The notes beneath the pieces are model-generated. The model ran no database searches, was not told the origin of the DNA, and worked only from the letters and a program-made list of their open reading frames with translations. Positions 1 through 9,513 of a DNA stretch of 57,848 nt are shown piece by piece. Origin of the DNA: Nitrospira sp. GTDB lineage: Bacteria; Nitrospirota; Nitrospiria; Nitrospirales; Nitrospiraceae. Every line of letters begins with the position of its first letter. Position 1 is the stretch's first letter. The translations under genes and the position numbers were made by a program. The stretch is taken from the NCBI GenBank assembly GCA_016873515.1, contig VGXB01000009.1:1-57848 (forward strand). The letters are read 5' to 3'.

Positions 1-137
1 ATGAGTCCGCCATACAGCGGGGCTTGAATCCATCGGCTGGCGAACACCACAGATTCGAAGCCGCGCTCGAGGGCGTTACTGGGGGGGTAAATCTGTTTCT
101 GTGTCGTGACGGTCGACGGTGATGAATACTCGGCCAT
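1..137 (-). CDS. UPF0114 (YqhA-type) membrane protein, N-terminal part only
   Basis: The gene starts at an ATG on the minus strand (complement of 135-137) and runs off the left edge of the window, so only about 45 codons are visible. An AGGAGG ribosome binding site lies 3 bases upstream of the ATG. The translation contains ALERGFESVVFASRWIQAPL, which matches the start of the UPF0114/YqhA family of small inner-membrane proteins, just before the expected first membrane helix. The family has no firmly established function. The reading frame is not the one used by the longer open frame on the same strand here. The call rests on the short motif and the good ribosome binding site. Confidence 0.72.
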   Translation of the reverse strand, partial: MAEYSSPSTVTTQKQIYPPSNALERGFESVVFASRWIQAPLYGGL

Positions 138-156
138 CAGCCTCCTGCTGGGAATA

Positions 157-176
157 AACGGACAGAATTGTCCGTT
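157..176. promoter_or_regulatory. 20-bp palindrome upstream of the UPF0114 gene
   Basis: AACGGACA-GAAT-TGTCCGTT is a perfect inverted repeat with 8-base arms. It lies just upstream of the UPF0114 ribosome binding site. It could be an operator or a hairpin in the leader RNA. No regulator is encoded next to it in the window. Confidence 0.45.
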
Positions 177-513
177 GTGGGCAGCAGCGCATCCTAGTGA
201 TTGAATCTACGGTTGTCAATTTGAAGAGCGCATCGGCACAGGCTGTGCGGTGCATCCTGAATCGGTGTTGATTGCTGACAGAACAGAGGGAACGGGCTCG
301 TGAAGTGGGGTGAAGAATTCCAACAACGCGACGGCTCGTGTTCCGGTTCTTTTGATCTGTTTGGAGCAGATCCGTGCTGGTTCTTCGCGAGCAAGCGGTG
401 AATCCGCCTTGTTGCCGAAGGCCATCGGATTCAAGGTGGCCAGTAATGTGAATCCAACGATTAACGGATCTTACGATGCGAGCATTCATCTGGGCACGTT
501 CAGCTTCAAATAT
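177..513. other. Intergenic stretch, no gene seen
   Basis: I see no convincing coding region here between the UPF0114 leader and the 3' end of uvrC. The open frames on both strands are short, lack ribosome binding sites and resemble no family I recognise. No tRNA-like cloverleaf or obvious T-tract terminator is visible. Confidence 0.5.
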
Positions 514-2379
514 TTATTTGAAGCGGGATGTGGAGCGTGCCTGGATGGTCGTTGCAGTTCCTGATGGCGCAGATTGGTGTGTCACCGTCTTCCGTAACTG
601 CAGGATAGTGTCAGTGGTCAACCCTGCTGAACGGAGAGCGTCGTCACTGGCCGATCCCAAGTGCTCGAGACTTCCGAACTGATTCAGGAGCCGATTGCGC
701 CGCTCAGTTCCGATGCCGGGAACCTGATCTAGCACCGAAGCCAGGAGAGATTGGCCGCGCAGCTTGCGATGAAACGTGATAGCGAAGCGATGAGCCTCGT
801 CGCGGATCCGCTGAAGCAGGTGGGTGGCCGGTGAATGGGGCTTGAGTACGACCGGGTTCTTTCTTCCTGCCAGAAATACACGCTCCTCCTTATCGCCACG
901 GGCCTTTGCCAATCCCAGGATCTGCAAGGTCTGGTGCCCGGTGTCTTTGAGCCCCTCCAATGCGGCTCCTAGCTGACCTAGTCCACCATCGATAAGAATC
1001 AGATCCGGTTGAGCCAGGTTCTTCTCCCGTCCATAGCGTCGCGTCACCACTTCTTTCATGCTGGCGAAGTCATTGGCGCCTTCGACTGTCCGGATCTTGA
1101 ACCACCGGTAATCCGTTTTCTTCATCTGTCCGTCCTCCCAGACGGCCATCGAGGCGACGGACTGGTTGCCCATGGTATTGGAAATGTCGAAGCCTTCGAT
1201 CCGACGCGGCGCATGATTCAGCCGCAGCAATCGTTTCAGCTCTTCACCGGCTTGCCGGTCCAATTCTACGTCGCGCAAATGGTCGGCGGCGGCCGCCGCC
1301 GCATTTTCCTCAGCTAGTAGGACCAGCTGATGTTTCGCGCCCCGTTCCGGTGCTAGCACACGAACGGATTCTCCGCGCTTGTCGGATAGCCACTGCTCGA
1401 TCAGTGTCGTGTCTTCAAAATCAGTTGGGACCAGCACTTCTTTCGGCGGCTGGCCGTCTTTGTTGTAGAACTGCTCGATAGCAGATCGAACCAATTCCTC
1501 GTCTGGCGCATCCGCCGATTGGGGCCAGAAGAAATCCTTGCGGCCGATGAGCAGCCCACCGCGCACGAAGAGGATCTGCAGGTCCACTGCGGCGCCTTGC
1601 CGGGCTAACCCGATCACATCTTGCTCGGCTGCCGAGGTCTGTGTGATGCGCTGTTTCTCCAGCATTCGTTCGATCTTGAACAAGCGGTCTCGCACGCGCG
1701 CGGCCTCTTCAAACTCCTCTCGCTCAGCCGCGGCCTCCATCTTGGCGCGAAGGCTGTCCAGCAACTCGTGGTCTCGTCCTTCGAGGAATTGGCGGACCTG
1801 TTTGACGATTTGATGATAGTCTTCTCTCGACTGATTACCGGTACAGGGGGCCATGCAGCGCTTGATTTCAAACTCGATGCAGGCACGATCGGCGGTCCCA
1901 TCGATATCGATGGTGCAGGTCGCCAGCGGGAAGACGTGCTTGATCACCTTCAAGGTTTCGCGCAGGGCGTTAGTCGGGGTATAGGGACCGTAGTACAGCG
2001 CGCCGTCCTTCTGAACGCGTCGCACGATCGACAACCGTGGGAAATCATCCTTGATGGGTAGCCGCACATAGGGGTACTGCTTGTCGTCACGCAAGACGAT
2101 GTTGAAACGGGGTTTGTGGCGCTTGACCAAGTTGCTCTCGAGAATCAGGGCTTCGAGCTCCGACCGGGTTACCATGGTCTCAAGGTCCGCCACCTGGCTG
2201 ACAAGGAGCGTGGTTTTTGGACTATGGTCTGTGCCTTTCTGAAAGTAAGACCGGACGCGGTTGGCAAGCACCGCGGCTTTTCCGATGTAGATAATCTCTC
2301 CCTGCACGTTCTTGAACAGATACACACCGGGAGTATCTGGCAGATGGGTAAGTTTGGATTGAAGAACGTCAAGCGTCAT
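514..2379 (-). CDS. uvrC: UvrABC excinuclease subunit C
   Basis: UvrC makes both incisions around a DNA lesion in nucleotide excision repair, after UvrA and UvrB locate it. The 621-residue protein has the family layout. A GIY-YIG nuclease domain sits at the N-terminus (GVYLF about residue 18, IIYIGKA about residue 29, for the 3' cut). A UvrB-binding UVR segment lies near residue 210 (REEFEEAARVRDRL). The RNase H-like endonuclease domain for the 5' cut follows (GFDISNTMG, LILIDGG). A C-terminal helix-hairpin-helix region contains VPGIGTERRNRLL. Length is normal. It lies 86 bases downstream of dapF on the same strand and probably shares its transcript. The last 25 residues look unstructured. 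Confidence 0.97.
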   Translation of the reverse strand: MTLDVLQSKLTHLPDTPGVYLFKNVQGEIIYIGKAAVLANRVRSYFQKGTDHSPKTTLLVSQVADLETMVTRSELEALILESNLVKRHKPRFNIVLRDDKQYPYVRLPIKDDFPRLSIVRRVQKDGALYYGPYTPTNALRETLKVIKHVFPLATCTIDIDGTADRACIEFEIKRCMAPCTGNQSREDYHQIVKQVRQFLEGRDHELLDSLRAKMEAAAEREEFEEAARVRDRLFKIERMLEKQRITQTSAAEQDVIGLARQGAAVDLQILFVRGGLLIGRKDFFWPQSADAPDEELVRSAIEQFYNKDGQPPKEVLVPTDFEDTTLIEQWLSDKRGESVRVLAPERGAKHQLVLLAEENAAAAAADHLRDVELDRQAGEELKRLLRLNHAPRRIEGFDISNTMGNQSVASMAVWEDGQMKKTDYRWFKIRTVEGANDFASMKEVVTRRYGREKNLAQPDLILIDGGLGQLGAALEGLKDTGHQTLQILGLAKARGDKEERVFLAGRKNPVVLKPHSPATHLLQRIRDEAHRFAITFHRKLRGQSLLASVLDQVPGIGTERRNRLLNQFGSLEHLGSASDDALRSAGLTTDTILQLRKTVTHQSAPSGTATTIQARSTSRFK

Positions 2380-2465
2380 ACGTCACTCATCAATCGTCAC
2401 ATGCAAGGATACCAGGATCCGAGCAAAAAGTTCTTCTAATTGACGTATGAAGCTTGACGACAGTG

Positions 2466-3335
2466 TTACTTGAGCTTCCGGACGAATGAAGGACTCAACG
2501 TACCGCGCGCGACTTCGGCTACCGGTCCTTTCATGGTGAGGTTGAAATCAGGCGCCACATCGATGTTCAGGGTGCCGCCCGGCATATTCACTCTCACCGG
2601 ACTCTTCACCAGTCCCAGGCGTACTGCGGCGCTGGCCGCAGCACACGACGACGAGCCGGACGCTTGGGTTTCCCCTGCGCCGCGCTCCCAGATGAGGATA
2701 AAGATTTCCTTGGGTCCAGTTGGTACTGCCAACTGGACATTAGTCCGTTTCGGAAACAGGCGGTGGTTCTCTAGTGCCGGTCCGAGGGCCAACAGTTCTT
2801 CCCGAGACCAGGACTCACCCGCCGCCCTAAAGACGACGCAATGAGGATTGCCCACGCTCACGCCGGTGAAGATCAGCGAGTGGCCTGCGGCGTCGATCGG
2901 CTGTTGAATCAACTCTGATACCTTGAGGGTGCAGTGCAGGGCGGCCGGCTTAAAGGTAGCCTGTCCCATTTCAACAGTAGCCGCGCCTGCATCGCCATGA
3001 CGATCGATGTGCAATGTGATCGTCACGAGCCCGCCTTTGGTCTCCACCGTGAACTGTTTCTTTTTCGTTTGGCCGGTCGCGTGGAGATAGCGCGCGAAAA
3101 TCCGGAGGCCGTTGCCAGACTTTTCTGCCTCGCTGCCGTCCGGATTAAATATGCGCAGACCGAAATCAGCTTTCTTGGACGGGACCAAGGCCAAGATCCC
3201 GTCACTCCCAAGCCCCCAGTTGCGGTTGCAGATCCGCTCAATGTTCTTGGGTGTGAGGCTAAACGTCAATTTGTTAGGGTCTATGACTACATAGTCATTG
3301 CCGAGCCCATGTCCGAGGAAGAAACCGTTCTTCAT
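2466..3335 (-). CDS. dapF: Diaminopimelate epimerase family protein with Ser in place of both catalytic Cys
   Basis: The 289-residue protein has the two-lobed DapF fold signatures. In lysine and peptidoglycan synthesis DapF converts LL- to meso-diaminopimelate, using two cysteines as acid and base. Here the first motif reads EKSGNGLR where the family has CGNGxR. The second reads GETQASGSSSCA where the family has GExxACGTGACA. Both catalytic cysteines are therefore serine (TCT and TCC codons), while a later non-catalytic cysteine remains. Substrate-binding parts such as FGLRIFNPDGSEAE and SVGNPHCVVF are kept. It could be a serine-using DapF variant or an epimerase or isomerase with another substrate. 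No other dapF is in the window. It precedes uvrC. Confidence 0.85.
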   Translation of the reverse strand: MKNGFFLGHGLGNDYVVIDPNKLTFSLTPKNIERICNRNWGLGSDGILALVPSKKADFGLRIFNPDGSEAEKSGNGLRIFARYLHATGQTKKKQFTVETKGGLVTITLHIDRHGDAGAATVEMGQATFKPAALHCTLKVSELIQQPIDAAGHSLIFTGVSVGNPHCVVFRAAGESWSREELLALGPALENHRLFPKRTNVQLAVPTGPKEIFILIWERGAGETQASGSSSCAAASAAVRLGLVKSPVRVNMPGGTLNIDVAPDFNLTMKGPVAEVARGTLSPSFVRKLK

Positions 3336-3657
3336 TCTATCCCTCCATCAGTATTGTCTGGTTAAAAGTCGAACAAATGTAGTTGGTTCGCAAAATCGGC
3401 CTGCGCGGCGAATTGCCAACTACCTGCGAAGGCGTGAGATAGCTGAGGTGTCTCAAAAACAGATGATTCCATAGAAGTAATCAAAAACAACCATTATTTT
3501 ACAGTATTGTGCGCGAACGACAGAATGGTTAGTAACATGTTAGTAACTATTTCCAACCTTTTTGTTTCGTTCTTCTCCTCTAATACCCCCTAGTCGTTCA
3601 TATTTTCGTTCCAAAATCTTTCTGAAACTAATCGTGGGTTACCCTCTTAGCGGGATC
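3336..3657. other. AT-rich intergenic stretch beside mobile-element debris
   Basis: No gene is supported. The sequence is noticeably richer in A and T than its flanks. It contains TTTTACAGTA at 3497-3506, a partial copy of the palindromes listed at 3658 and 3950. Confidence 0.5.
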
Positions 3658-3672
3658 ATTTTACAGTAAAAT
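3658..3672. repeat. Palindrome ATTTTACAGTAAAAT, copy 1
   Basis: This perfect odd-centred palindrome recurs in slightly longer form at 3950-3966, and half of it occurs at 3497-3506. The two full copies bracket a recombinase fragment. They may be leftover recombination or insertion sites, or a protein-binding site. Confidence 0.55.
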
Positions 3673-3674
3673 AA

Positions 3675-3880
3675 CTCACTGCCACCACTCGGACGAGCGA
3701 GAGCCAAAGTGCGAGGGGTCAGGTTCGGGAGACCGTCCCAATATAACGAAAGCGTGAAGACGGCAGTGCGAGAATTACGCACTCGTGGCGCAGGGATTCG
3801 TGAGATTGCGGCACAACTTCAGATCGGATGCGTGACGGTCTACAAAGCGCTTGATGTGGCGTCATCGAACGAATATCTGG
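3675..3880 (+). pseudogene. Serine recombinase (resolvase) fragment, C-terminal helix-turn-helix only
   Basis: The frame reads RAKVRGVRFGRP followed by an HTH segment ending in VTVYKAL (helices REIAAQLQIG and CVTVYKAL). This is the C-terminal DNA-binding tail of resolvases and invertases of the Tn3/Hin type. The catalytic serine domain is missing: the homology begins just after the palindrome at 3658-3672. Downstream of the HTH the frame continues without recognisable similarity to about 4182, where it overlaps transposase debris. It is most likely a remnant of a lost transposon. Confidence 0.75.
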
Positions 3881-3949
3881 AACGCCCTTCCTCCTTGATG
3901 GCTTCTGTGGCTCCACGAGTACTGTGGCTGGCGAATGGTTGCCGTCACA

Positions 3950-3966
3950 ATTTTTACAGTAAAAAT
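3950..3966. repeat. Palindrome ATTTTTACAGTAAAAAT, copy 2
   Basis: This is a 17-base perfect palindrome with the same core as the copy at 3658-3672. It separates the recombinase fragment from the decayed transposase. Confidence 0.55.
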
Positions 3967-4029
3967 CTTACGCAGAGAACAGTTACCGCTTCCATGATTG
4001 ATGCAGTCTATAGAGTAGACCACGACGGC

Positions 4030-4938
4030 ATCACACTATTGAAGAACCGTTCGACTTATCAGCGGCTTTTGTACGACGCAGCAATCGTCAATGCGGGCAA
4101 GACGGTATTATTGGTCAGAAACACCAACGTCTTGCCGGGTTCTGGGTCTTTGAAACGGATCCGCCGCAACTGCTCGGGATAATCCTTTGAGATGTAGAAA
4201 TCGTTCAGGGTGATACACTGATCGCAAATAATGCCCGTGCTATGGTCGACCGGCTTGAGTACACCCTACGTGCATCCATGTTGCACTTGGTGTGGGCTAC
4301 GAAGAACGCGCTTGTTTGATGTACCGCGAACAGTTGACTGAAATCCACCTAGCCTCGATCCATGCCGTAAAACGCACCGGCTTCGAAGGCCAGCATATCC
4401 AGCACATTGACTTCGTGGGGTTGGCCATCTGAGATATGAATGAACGTCGGAATGTGGCCGCGCAGGTCGGCAGCGTGTGCCGCGTGACGGCAGCTGTGGC
4501 CGTACGAACCGGCGCCCATGGAAATAGCGACAAGCCCAGGGCTATGGTCGGGGCAGCCAGAGCGTAAACGGTGGTGGAAAGCTCGACGCCGAAGCCGGTG
4601 TTGACGTACAGCTCGCGTGCCCGCCAAATGCACAACGCGGCCAGGTCTCCCCAGATGCGCCAGGTGCGTTCCGCGTGGGGATCGGCCAGCGTCGAACGGC
4701 TGACTGGCGAACCAAAGCCCATGCTGTAACGCCTCGTCCGATTGGTCAGCAAGCAGGCTTCGATGTCGCGCAGACTTTCGCGGCAGGTCAGTTGTGCGAA
4801 GGCCCTGGGGCGGCAGTGCTTGGGGTATGCCAACCTGCGTACTGCGGAATCACTCCCATAGCGATGCACAATGCGCGCGAAACTGGTCTATGAGAGGAAC
4901 TCCATGATCTGTGCGAACAACGTCTTGCCCGTGTTCAT
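4030..4938 (-). pseudogene. Decayed IS4-family transposase
   Basis: Reading the minus strand from the ATG at 4938, the pieces match an IS4-type DDE transposase in order: MNTGKTLFAQIMEFL, then YGSDSAVRRLAYPKH, FAQLTCRESLRDIEACL, an RSTLAD segment, a frame change into LRGHIPTFIHISDGQPHEVN and a MDRG motif near 4350. After a further break come LNDFYISKDYPEQLRRIRF and KTLVFLTNNTVLPALTI near 4090-4200, then YKSR followed by two stop codons where a Trp-Gln pair would be expected. Several frameshifts, stops and a lost C-terminus make it non-functional. Terminal inverted repeats are no longer clear. Confidence 0.85.
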
Positions 4939-5222
4939 AGCGCACCCCTAGAGCAATCAATCGCTGGACGTTACTTGACCTGGAATATGAGGGAACTGAT
5001 TTCAAATCAGCCCCACAGTAAATCGCTCTCTAACCCGCCCCCATACTCATTATTGACGCAGATCGTTGTAAGTTAACCGGCCACTACTGATAGACTACAT
5101 GTATCCAATCAGGCCTCTTGTGCGATAGGTTTCGTCAGCCGGGTACGGTGGCTACGACATGGAAAGATAGAGGTAAGATCCCTCACGGCGGCTGAAGATT
5201 AAGTAGTTTGAATGAGGTCTCC
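4939..5222. other. Intergenic stretch, no gene seen
   Basis: This stretch lies between the transposase remnant and the rnpB promoter. I find no coding frame, tRNA or recognisable repeat in it. Confidence 0.5.
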
Positions 5223-5252
5223 TTGTCACGGATCGCCAGTCTTCATTATACT
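5223..5252 (+). promoter_or_regulatory. Sigma-70-type promoter of rnpB
   Basis: TTGTCA (5223-5228) and TATACT (5247-5252) are separated by 18 bases. Transcription would begin about 5259-5263, exactly at the 5' end predicted for RNase P RNA from its closing stem. Confidence 0.75.
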
Positions 5253-5262
5253 GAACTTGCGT

Positions 5263-5690
5263 GGGTGTGAAGGTTGGGTGATCGCTCGGTGCTACGGCAT
5301 CGGGAGGAAAGTCCGGACTCCATGGGCAGGGCGCTGGGTAACTCCCAGGCGGAGCGATCCGACACCGGCACCACAGAAATCAAACCGCCGATGGCCGACG
5401 CGACGGAATCGCATCTGGTCGCTGTGGCTCAGGTAAGGGTGAAACGGTGGGGTAAGAGCCCACCGCGGTGGTGGTGACATCACCGGCACGGTAAGCGTCG
5501 CCCGGTGCAAGGCCAAATAGGAGGACACTTACAGGATACCTTGCGTCTCCTGTACACCGACCGGCCCGGTCGAGGTCTTCGGGTAGGCTGCTTGAGGTTC
5601 GAGGTAACTCGAATCCCAGAGAAATGATCATCTCCGCCGGAGAGTCTATCTCCGGCGAGAACAGAATCCGGCTTATAGGCCTTCACACCC
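5263..5690 (+). ncRNA. rnpB: RNase P RNA, bacterial type A
   Basis: This is the catalytic RNA that trims the 5' leader of tRNA precursors. The ends pair as the P1 stem (GGGTGTGAAGG at 5263 with CCTTCACACCC ending 5690). Conserved blocks occur in order: GAGGAAAGTCCGGACTCC near 5304, CAGGGCGCTGGGTAACTCCC, AAACCGCCGATGGCC, AGGTAAGGGTGAAACGGTG, GGTAAGAGCCCACCG, GCAAGGCCAAATAGG, GGGTAGGCTGCTTGAG and ACAGAATCCGGCTTAT near 5661. The length of 428 is normal. A promoter of its own lies directly upstream. The ends are exact to a few bases only. Confidence 0.97.
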
Positions 5691-5882
5691 ACGCCCTTAC
5701 TCTAGGCTCGATCTCCATTTCCAGGTTGCATGCTGGGCGAGCGAGTCCGTGTCGGGCCGTCCTCCGTCCTATTGACCCGCCATTTATCATGATGGTAGGA
5801 TAATCAATCTTTCCTGTTGATTTCTCAGAAATTTCTATGGGGTTGTGAAGACATTCCGCCGTCTTGTGGGGAGTGAAAACTT

Positions 5883-5912
5883 CTGACAACGGGGCTGAAC
5901 GGATTGTATAGG
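5883..5912 (+). promoter_or_regulatory. Candidate promoter of the ilv operon
   Basis: CTGACA (5883-5888) and TATAGG (5907-5912) are 18 bases apart. Transcription would start near 5919, about 30 bases before ilvB. I see no attenuator or T-box in this leader. Confidence 0.5.
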
Positions 5913-5947
5913 GCGATACCTGGTTTCGTGGTGTGAGGAGGGCGGAT

Positions 5948-7723
5948 ATGACACTCACCGGTGCTGAAATTTTCATCGAATGTTTGAAACGGGAAGGGGT
6001 CAAGACAGTGTTTGCGCTTCCTGGCGGCGTGGTGTTGAAGATTTTCGACATGCTACATCAGCAAAAAGATCTCGAAGTAATCTTAACGCGCCATGAGCAG
6101 GGTGCGGGCCATATGGCCGAAGGCTATGCGAAGGCGACCGGCAAAGCCGGTGTGTGCCTCGTGACGTCCGGTCCCGGAATGACCAACGTGATTACGGCTT
6201 TGGCCGATGCGTACATGGATTCCGTCCCATTGGTCTGCTTCAGTGGGCAAGTGCCGACCAGCTTGATCGGAAACGATGCGTTCCAAGAGGCCGATAACGT
6301 GGGGTTGAGTCGCCCCTGCACCAAGTACAATTTCCTGGTCAAAGACGTGAATGATTTGGCGTCAACGATCAAGGAAGCGTTCTATATCGCGACAACTGGA
6401 CGTCCTGGGCCAGTGCTGGTCGATATTCCCAAAGATGTGTCGATGGCGAAGGCGGAGTTCATTTATCCTAATTCCGTCTCGATTCGCGGCTATAACCCAA
6501 CCTATGAAGGGAATAAGTGGCAGATCAAGCAGGCGGCTGAAGCCATCATGAAAGCCAAGCAGCCGATTCTCTATGTCGGCGGTGGGGTGGTGTTTTCCGG
6601 AGCCTCGCAGGAACTGCTGGAATTGGCAGAGATGACGCAGATTCCGGTCGATATGACTTTGATGGGGCTTGGGGTGTTTCCGGGAGAGCATCCGTTGTCG
6701 TTGGGCATGCTGGGGATGCACGGAACCTATCATGCCAATATGGCGATGCATTACTCCGACCTGGTGATTGCCGTCGGGGCACGGTTTGACGACCGGGTGA
6801 CGGGCAAGGTGTCGGAATTCTGTCCTCATGCCAAGGTGATTCATATCGATATCGATCCAACGTCGATTCGGAAAAACATCCATGTCGATGTGCCGATCGT
6901 CGGCGATTGCAAAACCGTGCTGCGGGGATTGATTCAGGTTCTGCGCGCGACGGTGAACGGTGAACAGAAAGAGCTTCGGAAGCCCTGGTGGGATCAGATC
7001 CACCAATGGCAGCAGGCGCATCCGTTGACGTATCAACAGGAGAAACACGGGCCGATTAAGCCGCAACAGGTTGTGAAGCGGTTGTACGAACTCACCAAGG
7101 ATCGCGATCCGATTGTCTCGACGGATGTCGGCCAGCATCAAATGTGGGCGGCGCAATACTTCAAACTTGCGAAGCCGAACCGGTGGTTGACGTCGGGCGG
7201 CCTCGGTACGATGGGGTTCGGATTTCCTGCAGCGATGGGCGCACAGGCCGCATTTCGCGATCGACTCGTCCTCTGTATTGCCGGAGACGGTAGCGTGCAA
7301 ATGAACATGCAGGAGATGGCCACAGCGGTGGTAAGCAAGCTGCCGGTGAAGATCATCATCCTCAATAACCGGTTTCACGGCATGGTGCGACAATGGCAAG
7401 ATCTGTTTTACGAAGGGCGCTATGCGTCCAGCTATTTGGATACCACGCCGGATTTCGTCAAGCTGGCGGAAGCCTATGGGGCGGTCGGATTGCGGGCAGA
7501 CAAGCTTGCGAATCTTGACGAGGTGTTGAAGCAGGCGTTGGCGACCGAGGGGCCCGTGATCGTCGATGTTCCCACGTATCCCTTTGAAAATTGTTATCCG
7601 ATGATCCCGGCCGGCGGCTGCAATCACGAGATGATTCTCGAAGATTCGCCAGAACTGAAGAAAAAGCAATCGGAGGGCAAACACGTGACGCCGGAAAATA
7701 AGGATACGGTACTAACCGCATAG
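5948..7723 (+). CDS. ilvB: Acetolactate synthase, large (catalytic) subunit
   Basis: This ThDP-dependent enzyme condenses two pyruvates, or pyruvate and 2-oxobutyrate, in the first common step of valine, leucine and isoleucine synthesis. I chose the ATG at 5948 because GAGGAGGGCGG lies just upstream; the in-frame GTG at 5933 is part of that region. The 591-residue protein has the pyrimidine-binding domain with the catalytic glutamate (TRHEQGAGHMAEGYA). It also has the central FAD-type domain (VDMTLMGLG, GARFDDRVTG) and the ThDP motif GDGSVQMNMQE ending in NN. It is followed 12 bases later by its regulatory subunit. Confidence 0.97.
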   Translation: MTLTGAEIFIECLKREGVKTVFALPGGVVLKIFDMLHQQKDLEVILTRHEQGAGHMAEGYAKATGKAGVCLVTSGPGMTNVITALADAYMDSVPLVCFSGQVPTSLIGNDAFQEADNVGLSRPCTKYNFLVKDVNDLASTIKEAFYIATTGRPGPVLVDIPKDVSMAKAEFIYPNSVSIRGYNPTYEGNKWQIKQAAEAIMKAKQPILYVGGGVVFSGASQELLELAEMTQIPVDMTLMGLGVFPGEHPLSLGMLGMHGTYHANMAMHYSDLVIAVGARFDDRVTGKVSEFCPHAKVIHIDIDPTSIRKNIHVDVPIVGDCKTVLRGLIQVLRATVNGEQKELRKPWWDQIHQWQQAHPLTYQQEKHGPIKPQQVVKRLYELTKDRDPIVSTDVGQHQMWAAQYFKLAKPNRWLTSGGLGTMGFGFPAAMGAQAAFRDRLVLCIAGDGSVQMNMQEMATAVVSKLPVKIIILNNRFHGMVRQWQDLFYEGRYASSYLDTTPDFVKLAEAYGAVGLRADKLANLDEVLKQALATEGPVIVDVPTYPFENCYPMIPAGGCNHEMILEDSPELKKKQSEGKHVTPENKDTVLTA

Positions 7724-7735
7724 GAGCAGGAGCGT

Positions 7736-8338
7736 ATGGCATATCGCGATGGCAGAATCGAAAGCGATGCTCGTTCAGTGCCGAGCCATAAGCCATCGGT
7801 CATAAGCTCTTCGAATTACATGGAACACATTATTTCGATTACGGTTGAAAACAAGTTCGGCGTGTTGTCGCGCATAGCTGGATTATTCAGCGGGCGCGGG
7901 TTCAATATTGAAAGTCTATCAGTCGCGCCCACGCTCGATCCGTCCATGTCGCAAATGACGATCGTCACGTCCGGCGACGAGCGGATCATCGAGCAGATCC
8001 TCAAACAGCTCAACAAGCTGATCGACGTGATCAAAGTCATTGACCTGAACGAGATGGAATTCGTGTCGCGGGAGACAGCGATCATCAAGGTGCATACGAA
8101 AGATGCGGACCGCGCGGAGGCGCTGCGGGTCGTGGATATTTTTCGGGCCAACGTGATTGATTCCACCCCGACCACCTACACCATCGAAGTATCCGGTGAT
8201 CCCAAGAAAATCGAAGCGATCATCAATTTGCTGCAACCGCTGGGGATCAAGGAATTGGTCCGCACAGGCCGGGTCGCCGTGGCTCGGGAGCCGATCCGCC
8301 AAGCTGTCGCTCAAACCAAACAAAACGTTCGCGAATAA
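7736..8338 (+). CDS. ilvN: Acetolactate synthase, small (regulatory) subunit
   Basis: This is the valine-sensing partner of IlvB. The N-terminal ACT domain begins at MEHIISITVENKFGVLSRIA and includes the GRGFNIESLSV strand. A C-terminal IlvN domain follows (ETAIIKVHT, FRANVIDSTPTTYTIEV, GIKELVRTGRVA). The ribosome binding site AGGAGCAGGAG favours the ATG at 7736, which adds 28 residues with no similarity to the family. The usual family start would be the ATG at 7820, which has no ribosome binding site. With the early start the protein has 200 residues, against about 165 usually. Confidence 0.93.
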   Translation: MAYRDGRIESDARSVPSHKPSVISSSNYMEHIISITVENKFGVLSRIAGLFSGRGFNIESLSVAPTLDPSMSQMTIVTSGDERIIEQILKQLNKLIDVIKVIDLNEMEFVSRETAIIKVHTKDADRAEALRVVDIFRANVIDSTPTTYTIEVSGDPKKIEAIINLLQPLGIKELVRTGRVAVAREPIRQAVAQTKQNVRE

Positions 8339-8381
8339 CGTGCTCGCCGTAAAGAGCTATCCAGTATCAGTCAAGGAATAG

Positions 8382-9416
<1,035 letters not shown>

Positions 9417-9513
9417 AGAAAAGCTGTCACCCATCCACAATCAGTTTGTAGAATGATCTCGAACGTGAGGGCCTGAAGATGGCGGTTGTTGTATGCAGGG
9501 TAAAGGCGAAACG

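Noticed and set aside
76..489. 137-residue open frame on the minus strand at the left end
   Set aside because: No family features and no ribosome binding site. A different frame on the same strand gives the UPF0114 start with a good AGGAGG.
6362..7684. 440-residue open frame antisense to ilvB
   Set aside because: It lies wholly inside a clear acetolactate synthase gene and its composition (His/Arg-rich) is typical of a shadow frame.
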